From JACTMJ01 sp039812845 (lineage in GTDB: Bacteria > Acidobacteriota > Terriglobia > Bryobacterales > Bryobacteraceae): DNA of 7,037 nucleotides. Both the position numbers and the translations under genes were made by a program. The stretch is taken from contig JBDIBK010000182.1 in assembly GCA_039812845.1 (NCBI GenBank), positions 1-7,037 on the forward strand. The letters run 5' to 3'. Below are positions 1 through 5,121 of this stretch, in pieces. Position 1 is the stretch's first letter, and each line of letters begins with the position of its first letter. The notes beneath the pieces are model-generated. The model was not told where the DNA came from, did not search any database, and saw only the letters and a program-made list of their open reading frames with translations.

Positions 1-152
1 AGCTTGCCCAGGTTGTGTATGATTTTCATCAAGTGGTTCGCGGAGAGCCCGTAGGTCTCCGAGATCTCGCCGATGGTGGAGAGGCGGCCTTCCTGGAGAC
101 CGAGGTAAGTGAGGACGCGGAGGCTATAGTCGGTGTAGGCAGTGAGCCGCAT
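1..152 (-). CDS. nsrR: Rrf2-family transcriptional regulator, NsrR-like (N-terminal part, cut by window edge)
   Basis: Only the first 50 codons are present; the gene continues beyond position 1. The translation begins MRLTAYTDYSLRVLTYL and continues through a winged-helix DNA-binding region at residues 25-50 (STIGEISETYGLS, then NHLMKIIHNLGK). This closely follows E. coli NsrR as I recall it (MQLTSFTDYGLRALIYM, then YGVSRNHMVKIINQL). NsrR is a cytoplasmic Fe-S repressor that senses nitric oxide. Asp8, a cluster ligand in Streptomyces NsrR, is present; the three cluster cysteines would lie outside the window. The ATG at 152-150 matches the family N-terminus exactly, although no good Shine-Dalgarno precedes it. 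The gene is divergent from the E1 dehydrogenase, and a matching operator lies between them, so autoregulation is likely. IscR and other Rrf2 members are less likely because the NHLMKIIHNL helix is NsrR-like. Confidence 0.88.
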   Translation of the reverse strand, partial: MRLTAYTDYSLRVLTYLGLQEGRLSTIGEISETYGLSANHLMKIIHNLGK

Positions 153-162
153 GGGGAGATTC

Positions 163-192
163 TTGACGGTTAAAAGATGTATGTAATATCCT
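163..192 (+). promoter_or_regulatory. Predicted sigma-70-type promoter for the E1 dehydrogenase gene
   Basis: The -35 box TTGACG lies at 163-168 and the -10 box TATCCT at 187-192, with an 18-base spacer. An alternative -10 is TAATAT at 184-189. Transcription would start near 199, giving a leader of about 75 bases before the ATG at 276. The -35 box and much of the spacer are nearly the same as in the methyltransferase promoter at 3249-3277, which supports this reading. Confidence 0.6.
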
Positions 193-196
193 TGTT
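173..196 (+). promoter_or_regulatory. NsrR-like operator, copy A
   Basis: This 24-base site begins AAAGATGTATG and ends with ATATCCTTGTT. It matches copy B at 3245-3268 (opposite strand) at 21 of 24 positions. Against the 23-base NsrR consensus of enterobacteria as I remember it (arms AAGATGCATTT and AAATGCATCTT around one base), I count about 17 matches; the left arm is strong and the right arm degenerate. It fills the -35/-10 spacer of the rightward E1 promoter and lies just around or downstream of the predicted leftward nsrR start, so a bound repressor could block both directions. Confidence 0.65.
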
Positions 197-222
197 ATAA
201 ACGATTTAGAGGACGTTTGCAA
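194..222 (-). promoter_or_regulatory. Predicted sigma-70-type promoter for the nsrR-like gene
   Basis: Read on the minus strand, a -35 box TTGCAA (222-217) is followed after exactly 17 bases by a -10 box TATAAC (199-194). The expected transcription start is about 187, leaving a leader of about 35 bases before the ATG at 152. The promoter overlaps and opposes the E1 promoter, and the operator at 173-196 covers its start region. Confidence 0.55.
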
Positions 223-275
223 GCGCGATTCGCCCGCCCGGATGGCGGCGGACAGATCATCGCAGAGGAGGTTCC

Positions 276-2306
276 ATGGCGACGGAGACCGTACTGCAAC
301 CGCGGGAGGGCCGGATTGTGCCCGATGAACTCACCCTTGAGCTCTACCGCAAAATGCTCACCGTCTACTATGTCGAAGAGCGGATGAAGGTCTTCACGCG
401 GCATGGGAAATGCACCTTTCACGCCTCCACCAGAGGCCACGAAAAGCTCCAGACTGGAATGACGCTGCTGCTGAAGCCGCGGCACGACTGGTTCTTCACC
501 TACTACCGGGGAAAGGGGATCCCCATCGGCCTGGGGATGCCGCTGCGGGACGTCTTTCTGGCGATGCTGACGCGGGGAGGCGACCCCAACTCGAACGGGC
601 GCAATATGCCGGAGCAGTTCTCTTCCCGCGAGCTGAATCTGGTGGCGCAGACCGCTTGCACAGGGACGCAGTATCTGCCGGCCGTGGGCATGGCAAGAGC
701 GCTGGCCAAGGACGGCTCCGACGCCATCGTATACGTCTCCTCCGGCGAGGGCGCTACCAGCGAAGGCGAGTTTTTCGAAGCGCTCAACTGGGCGGCGCGG
801 GAGAAACTGCCCGTGCTCTTCGTGGTCCAGAACAATGGCTACGCCATCAGCGTTCCGCAAGCCAGCCAGACCTCGTCGGAAATTCACCGGATCGCCCAGG
901 GGTTCGGCATGCCGACCTTCGATCTCGATGGAACGTGGTTTGAGCCCATGTACCAGATGCTCCCGCCCATCATCGAGGGGATGCGGAAGGGCGGCGGGCC
1001 GGCGCTGGTGGAAGGGCGGGTGATCCGGCTCGATTCCCATTCCTCCTCCGACGATCAGCGCAAGTACCGCAACGAGGAAGAACTGGCGGAACTGGCCGGG
1101 CGGGATCCGATCTATCAGACGGAACAGTATCTGCTCGAACACGGCCTGCTGACGAAGGACGCGGTGGAGAAACTCCGCGCGGAGATTCGGGGAGAGGTGG
1201 ATCTCGCGGCCGAGGAGGCGGACAAGGCTCCGCTGCCGGCCGACGACGACCTGATGGCGCACATCTTCGCGGCCAACGGCGCTCCGGCAATCGACGCGCC
1301 CCCGGCCACCGTCCTTCCGGGCGACCCGGTCACGATGATCGACGCCATCAATCACGGCCTGCGGGAAGAGATGGAGCACAACCCGAAGATCGTGATGTGG
1401 GGGGAGGATATCTCGGACCCCAAGGGCGGCGTGTTCGGCGTGACGCGCGGCCTCGCCAACAAGTTCGGGGACCGCGTCTTCAATTCGCCGCTCGCGGAAG
1501 CGAGCATCGTGGGCGTGGCCGGCGGCATGGCGATCGGCGGATACAAGCCGATTGTGGAGATTCAGTTCGGCGACTATCTGTGGCCCGGCTTCATGCAGAT
1601 GCGCGACGAGATCGCCACCGTCCGCTGGAGGAGCCAGGGGCAGTGGACCTGCCCGGTGGTGGTTCGCATCGCGGTGGGCGGCTATATCAAGGGGGGGCCG
1701 TGGCACTCGGCGTGCGTGGAATCGTTCTTCGCGCATATCCCCGGCTGGAAGGTGGTGTTCCCGAGCTGCGCGGACGACGCCAAGGGATTGATCAAGTCCG
1801 CGGCACGGTCCGAAGACCCAGTGATCTTTCTGGAACACAAGGGCCTCTACCGGCGCGTGCAGGCGAAGTCGCCGGAGCCGGGCAGCAACTATTTCGTTCC
1901 CTTCGGCAAAGGGCGGGTGCGCCGCGAGGGGAAGGACGTAACGATCGTCACCTGGGGCAGCACGGTCTATCTCGCGCTCGAACTGGCGAGGCGCTCCGAA
2001 GAGAAGGGCCTTTCAATCGAGATCATTGACCTGAGATCTATCGTTCCGCTGGATGAGGAGATTATCTTCGAGAGCCTTCGCAAGACCAGCCGGGTGGTGG
2101 TGGCCCACGAGGATTCTCTCACCATGGGTTTCGGCGCCGAAGTGGCCGCCCTCATCGGAGAGCGTTACTTTGACTATCTGGATGCGCCGGTGCTGCGTGT
2201 GGGGGCGAAGGATTCGTTCGTGCCGTCGGCCGCGAACCTCGAACTGGCGGTGCTGCCTTCGGTGGAAGACTTGGAAAGGGCAGTCGAGAAGGTGATTCGT
2301 TACTGA
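276..2306 (+). CDS. Fused branched-chain 2-oxoacid dehydrogenase E1 (alpha and beta subunits in one chain)
   Basis: Predicted thiamine-diphosphate E1 that decarboxylates 2-oxoacids (probably 2-oxoisovalerate type) and passes the acyl group to lipoyl E2; cytoplasmic complex. Residues about 20-315 form the alpha part and about 350-676 the beta part, joined by a linker; most organisms use two separate proteins. The ThDP/Mg motif is GEG (157-159) with NNGYAIS from residue 186, and the phosphorylation-loop-like segment HSSSDDQRKYR starts at 255. GEG and HS.SDD..YR are typical of BCKDH E1-alpha, whereas PDH usually has GDG. The beta part has GED (376-378), a GGVFGVTRGL segment, RVFNSPLAEASIVG, EIQFGDY and HSACVESFFAHIPG (His477), then a transketolase C-terminal domain. 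The ATG at 276 follows AGGAGG (266-271) by four bases. E2 and E3 genes are not in the window. Pyruvate or acetoin as substrate cannot be excluded. Confidence 0.88.
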   Translation: MATETVLQPREGRIVPDELTLELYRKMLTVYYVEERMKVFTRHGKCTFHASTRGHEKLQTGMTLLLKPRHDWFFTYYRGKGIPIGLGMPLRDVFLAMLTRGGDPNSNGRNMPEQFSSRELNLVAQTACTGTQYLPAVGMARALAKDGSDAIVYVSSGEGATSEGEFFEALNWAAREKLPVLFVVQNNGYAISVPQASQTSSEIHRIAQGFGMPTFDLDGTWFEPMYQMLPPIIEGMRKGGGPALVEGRVIRLDSHSSSDDQRKYRNEEELAELAGRDPIYQTEQYLLEHGLLTKDAVEKLRAEIRGEVDLAAEEADKAPLPADDDLMAHIFAANGAPAIDAPPATVLPGDPVTMIDAINHGLREEMEHNPKIVMWGEDISDPKGGVFGVTRGLANKFGDRVFNSPLAEASIVGVAGGMAIGGYKPIVEIQFGDYLWPGFMQMRDEIATVRWRSQGQWTCPVVVRIAVGGYIKGGPWHSACVESFFAHIPGWKVVFPSCADDAKGLIKSAARSEDPVIFLEHKGLYRRVQAKSPEPGSNYFVPFGKGRVRREGKDVTIVTWGSTVYLALELARRSEEKGLSIEIIDLRSIVPLDEEIIFESLRKTSRVVVAHEDSLTMGFGAEVAALIGERYFDYLDAPVLRVGAKDSFVPSAANLELAVLPSVEDLERAVEKVIRY

Positions 2307-2335
2307 CCCGTGGATACTGACTCGCGCAATGGAAA

Positions 2336-2378
2336 GGGGTCCCGCCGCTTCCGGGTTACAACGAAGTGGCGGGACCCC
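2336..2378. terminator. Strong inverted repeat between convergent genes, probable bidirectional terminator
   Basis: An 11-base perfect stem (GGGGTCCCGCC at 2336-2346 with its complement at 2368-2378) extends inward by GCTTC/GAAGT with one G-U pair, giving about 16 base pairs around an 11-base loop. It lies 29 bases after the E1 stop and 39 bases after the methyltransferase stop on the other strand. There is no T-run on the plus side; on the minus side only TTTCC follows, so intrinsic termination is better supported for the leftward transcript. It could also be a dispersed REP-like palindrome. Confidence 0.6.
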
Positions 2379-2417
2379 AGCGCCTGCTGAACAGCGGCGC
2401 AGCGGAGGAGCTTTCCG

Positions 2418-3242
2418 CTACACCTTCTGGCAGACGAACGAGATCGCTTCGAGATTGTCGCGGTATTCCCGGAAGAGCCGCCGCATGCTCAGCACTCGCT
2501 TCCGCGCGGCCGGGCGGCGCAGCAGGTTGAAGGCGAAGCGGAGCGCCCCGGCCCATCCTTCATCGCGGATGAGGCGCTTCGGCTCCAGCAGGTGCATTGG
2601 CGCGCGCTTGGCCCAGAGCACACGGAAACCGGCCGATTCAAGCAACTGCTTCCACTCCTTGGCGACCAGCGGCTGCACGCCCACGTGAATCCCGGTGGAG
2701 AGGCGCTTCTCAATCTCCTTGCGGACGCTCTCTCCCGCTTCGTCGGGAACGATGCACAGTTCGTGAATCCCATAGCGGCCGCCGGGTTTGAGGACGCGGT
2801 TGACTTCCTGCAGGATTCTCAGTTTGGCCGGGCCGCCCTGAATGGTGAGCATCGCCTCGCCGTATGCGACCGAGAAGGACTCGGCCGGCAGCCCCGTATC
2901 CTCGGCCGTGCCGAGCACGCAGCGGTTTCTGGAGCCTTCGAGAAGGCCAACGATGTTCTTCGCGGCCTTCTCATCCCGCTCGACGGCGGTGTAGCTGTGG
3001 GGATGGCGGCCGAGCGTCATGCGCGCGGTAACGCCCAGGCCCGGCGCGAGTTCCAGAACGTCGTCCTGCCGCCCGATGCCGAGCTTCTCCACCATGCGGG
3101 ACGTCATCTCCAGGCCGCCGGGGCGCAGCACTCGCTTTCCCAGACTCGCGAGCAGCCAATGGCCGGGCATCTTGTCGGCCGGAAGCGCATGAACGTCGGT
3201 GGCTTGGGAATGGGGGGCGTCAATCACGTCTGTGTGTGGCAT
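2418..3242 (-). CDS. Class I SAM-dependent methyltransferase, unknown substrate
   Basis: This 274-residue soluble protein has a Rossmann-type SAM-binding core. Motif I is VLELAPGLGVTARM at 62-75, the acidic end of strand 2 is AVERDE at 86-91 and GTAEDTGLP at 111-119 is the adenine-contact region. The post-motif segment RVLKPGGRYGIHEL runs from 149 to 162. A basic C-terminal tail (LRRPAARKRVLSMRRLFREYRDNLEAISFVCQ) follows the core. No membrane segment or signal peptide is seen. The substrate is not recognisable; the fold is shared by small-molecule and lipid methyltransferases. The ATG at 3242 coincides with the predicted transcription start, so the message may be leaderless; Met25 (MPGHWLLASLGKRVLRPGG), where family-like sequence seems to begin, is the alternative but has no clear Shine-Dalgarno. 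The gene is convergent with E1, divergent from glpK and shares its operator with nsrR/E1. Confidence 0.82.
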   Translation of the reverse strand: MPHTDVIDAPHSQATDVHALPADKMPGHWLLASLGKRVLRPGGLEMTSRMVEKLGIGRQDDVLELAPGLGVTARMTLGRHPHSYTAVERDEKAAKNIVGLLEGSRNRCVLGTAEDTGLPAESFSVAYGEAMLTIQGGPAKLRILQEVNRVLKPGGRYGIHELCIVPDEAGESVRKEIEKRLSTGIHVGVQPLVAKEWKQLLESAGFRVLWAKRAPMHLLEPKRLIRDEGWAGALRFAFNLLRRPAARKRVLSMRRLFREYRDNLEAISFVCQKV

Positions 3243-3244
3243 GA

Positions 3245-3268
3245 AACAAGTATATTCCGTACATCTTT
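3245..3268 (-). promoter_or_regulatory. NsrR-like operator, copy B
   Basis: Read on the minus strand this is AAAGATGTACGG followed by AATATACTTGTT, identical to copy A (173-196) at 21 of 24 positions. It covers the spacer and -10 box of the methyltransferase promoter. The left arm AAGATGTA and the right-arm elements ATAT.CTTGTT are common to both copies. The nearby start of the divergent glpK is more than 200 bases away and is unlikely to be affected directly. Confidence 0.62.
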
Positions 3269-3277
3269 AAGCGTCAA
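3249..3277 (-). promoter_or_regulatory. Predicted sigma-70-type promoter for the methyltransferase gene
   Basis: On the minus strand a -35 box TTGACG (3277-3272) and a -10 box TATACT (3254-3249) are separated by the ideal 17 bases. Transcription is expected about seven bases after the -10, at or next to position 3242, which is the A of the annotated ATG. This is the best-scoring promoter by eye in the window. Confidence 0.68.
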
Positions 3278-3414
3278 CCGCTTCCATTGGGGCCGAAGAA
3301 GCGCGCAAGACACCGCGCGACGGGCGGCTCTCCGCTGCAGTTTCCCCCGCTCCAAAACGGGATTCTCGGACCGCTTCGCTGGGCCGCGCGTTCTCCGGGC
3401 GGCCGCCGGTGTCA

Positions 3415-3420
3415 TAGAAT
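3415..3420 (+). promoter_or_regulatory. Weak candidate -10 element upstream of glpK
   Basis: TAGAAT is the only AT-rich hexamer resembling a -10 in the otherwise GC-rich 3278-3475 stretch. No convincing -35 box lies about 17 bases upstream. It would give a leader of roughly 50 bases that includes a small GGAGC/GCTCC hairpin at 3426-3438. The rest of the intergenic region between the methyltransferase promoter and glpK shows nothing else I can support. Confidence 0.25.
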
Positions 3421-3475
3421 CGGCTGGAGCGCCGCTCCGAACGAAGGGCGCGCCGGGAAGGAGTTGGGCATCACT

Positions 3476-4960
3476 GTGAAATGGATTCTGGCGTTGGATG
3501 AAGGCACCAGCAGCGCGCGGGCGGCGCTCTATGACGCGGAGGGCGGCCGCCGGGCGATGGCCAGCCATGAGTTCCCTTCCCGCTATCCGCAGCCGGGCTG
3601 GGTGGAGCAGGACCCCGAGGAGATCTGGCGGGCGCAGTGGCGGGCGACGCGCGAAACCCTGGCACAGGCGGGCGTTGCGGCGAAGGACGTAGCGGCGATC
3701 GGCATCACCAACCAGCGCGAAACGCTGGTGGTGTGGGACCGCAAGACCGGAGAACCGATCTTCCCCGCGATCGTGTGGCAGTGCCGGCGGACGAGCGAAC
3801 TCTGCGCGGAGCTGAACGCGGGGCCGGACCGGCGCTGGATCGAAGAGCGCACAGGGCTGGTGATCGACCCCTACTTCTCCGGAACGAAGCTGCGCTGGCT
3901 GCTCGATGCGGTGCCAGGGGCGCAGCGAAGAGCGGAGAACGGGGAATTGCTCTTCGGCAACATCGACACGTGGCTGATCTCGAAGCTCACCGGGGGCAGA
4001 GTGCATGTGACCGACGAGACCAACGCCTCGCGAACGATGCTGATGAACCTCGCGAGCGGGGAGTGGGACGACGATCTGCTGCGCGTATTGAACGTGCCGC
4101 GAGCCATGCTGCCGCGCATCGCGAAATCGTCCGAAACGGTGGGCGTCACGGATGGGGACCTGCTGGGAGCGGAGATCCCCATCGCGGGAATCGCGGGTGA
4201 CCAGCAGGCGGCGCTGGCCGGCCAGGCCTGCTTCAAGCCGGGAATGGGAAAGAACACCTACGGGACGGGCTGCTTCTGTCTGCTGCACACGGGCGGCAAG
4301 CTGATGCATTCGAAGAACCGCCTGATCACCACGCGGGCGGCGGCGCTGCTGGGCGAGAAGGAATACGCGATGGAGGGCAGCGTGTTCATCGCGGGCGCGG
4401 CCGTGCAATGGCTGCGCGATTCGCTGAAGCTGATTCCGAGCGCGCCGGCTTCCCAGGCGATCGCCGAGAGCGTGCCGGATTCGGCGGGCGTCTGCTTCGT
4501 GCCGGCCTTCGTCGGGTTGGGCGCGCCGCATTGGGATTCGGACGCGCGCGGCGTGATCAGCGGGCTCACACGGGGGGCCACGGCGGCGCATATCGTCCGC
4601 GCGACGCTCGAAGCGATCGCCTTTCAGAGCCGCGAACTGATCGACGCGCAGCAGGCCGACGCGGGCACGCCGATCACGGAGATGCGGGTGGACGGAGGCG
4701 CCGCGCAGAACGACTTCCTGATGCAGTTCCAGGCGGACATTCTGGGATGCAAGATCGTCCGGCCCGCCGACACGGAAACCACCGCCCTGGGCGCGGCGTA
4801 CCTGGCCGGGCTCGCGGTGAACTATTGGGACTCCACCGAGCAGATCGCCAGCTTCTGGAAGGCGGAACGGACCTTTGAACCGAAGATTGGCGAAGCGGAA
4901 CGGGAGCGGCGTTTCGCGGGCTGGCAGGATGCCGTCGCCCGGGCCAGGGGGAGAGCCTAG
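3476..4960 (+). CDS. glpK: Glycerol kinase
   Basis: Phosphorylates glycerol with ATP to sn-glycerol 3-phosphate in the cytoplasm. At 494 residues it is full length for this FGGY-family enzyme and aligns end to end with E. coli GlpK. Visible motifs are ALDEGTSSARA (6-16, phosphate loop), ITNQRET with Arg81-Glu82 and DPYFSG with Tyr133 for glycerol contacts, and GIAGDQQAALAGQ with catalytic Asp242. The ATP-site segments KNTYGTGCF and MRVDGGAAQNDFLMQFQADILG follow. The phosphate loop has Glu9 where E. coli has Gln. The GTG start at 3476 places MKWILALDEG at the family N-terminus; an AAGGAG lies 12 bases upstream, a rather long spacing. The GGKGGTR loop that binds the inhibitor fructose 1,6-bisphosphate in E. 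coli is replaced by a shorter DLLGAE, and the phosphorylated histidine of Gram-positive enzymes is also absent. No glycerol facilitator or GlpD gene adjoins it. Confidence 0.95.
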   Translation: MKWILALDEGTSSARAALYDAEGGRRAMASHEFPSRYPQPGWVEQDPEEIWRAQWRATRETLAQAGVAAKDVAAIGITNQRETLVVWDRKTGEPIFPAIVWQCRRTSELCAELNAGPDRRWIEERTGLVIDPYFSGTKLRWLLDAVPGAQRRAENGELLFGNIDTWLISKLTGGRVHVTDETNASRTMLMNLASGEWDDDLLRVLNVPRAMLPRIAKSSETVGVTDGDLLGAEIPIAGIAGDQQAALAGQACFKPGMGKNTYGTGCFCLLHTGGKLMHSKNRLITTRAAALLGEKEYAMEGSVFIAGAAVQWLRDSLKLIPSAPASQAIAESVPDSAGVCFVPAFVGLGAPHWDSDARGVISGLTRGATAAHIVRATLEAIAFQSRELIDAQQADAGTPITEMRVDGGAAQNDFLMQFQADILGCKIVRPADTETTALGAAYLAGLAVNYWDSTEQIASFWKAERTFEPKIGEAERERRFAGWQDAVARARGRA

Positions 4961-4988
4961 ACGCAATGGAGGGGTGGCCTTATTCAGG

Positions 4989-5012
4989 ATTGCGGCCCCG
5001 ATTCTCCGCAAT
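4989..5012 (+). terminator. Possible hairpin terminator after glpK
   Basis: A perfect seven-base stem (ATTGCGG and CCGCAAT) around a ten-base loop starts 28 bases after the glpK stop. No T-run follows, so it is at best a weak intrinsic terminator or an RNA-stabilising end structure. Confidence 0.35.
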
Positions 5013-5050
5013 GAACGCGCACGGGCACCGGCGCGAGTGATAGGGTGAAG

Positions 5051-5097
5051 GTGTGCGGGCTTCCGCCCGGCCGGCGGCAGGCTGAGGCCGCGCGCAC
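5051..5097 (+). other. Possible structured leader before the acyl-CoA synthetase gene
   Basis: An outer helix (5051-5057 with 5091-5097, one G-U pair) could enclose two abutting hairpins, 5058-5060/5065-5067 with a TTCC loop and 5068-5072/5086-5090. This gives a compact three-way junction ending 24 bases before the ATG. The segment is very GC-rich, so such pairing may arise by chance, and it matches no riboswitch class I know. A TGATAGGGT at 5038-5046 could be an extended -10 element but has no -35 partner. Confidence 0.2.
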
Positions 5098-5121
5098 TCC
5101 ATTCGACGCAAGGGTGTACCG

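Noticed and set aside
744..752. GEG in place of the GDG thiamine-diphosphate motif as a sign of an inactive E1
   Set aside because: Human BCKDH E1-alpha also carries GEG at this position, so it marks the branched-chain type rather than loss of function.
195..1838. 547-codon open frame on the minus strand opposite the E1 gene
   Set aside because: It lies wholly antisense to an unmistakable E1 gene, has an arginine/histidine-rich composition with no recognisable domain, and is the usual stop-free shadow of GC-rich codon use.
2401..2419. Small hairpin AGCGGA/TCCGCT at the methyltransferase stop codon as a separate terminator
   Set aside because: The stem is only six base pairs, it overlaps the coding end and has no T-run; the larger repeat at 2336-2378 is the better candidate.
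3287..3475. Upstream extension of the glycerol kinase frame to an ATG at 3287
   Set aside because: The extra 63 residues are Arg/Gly/Pro-rich and unlike any glycerol kinase. The GTG at 3476 fits the family N-terminus and has a Shine-Dalgarno upstream.
5051..5097. Thiamine pyrophosphate riboswitch suggested by a GGCTGAG string
   Set aside because: Only this short string fits; the other conserved parts of that riboswitch are missing and the downstream gene is not a thiamine gene.
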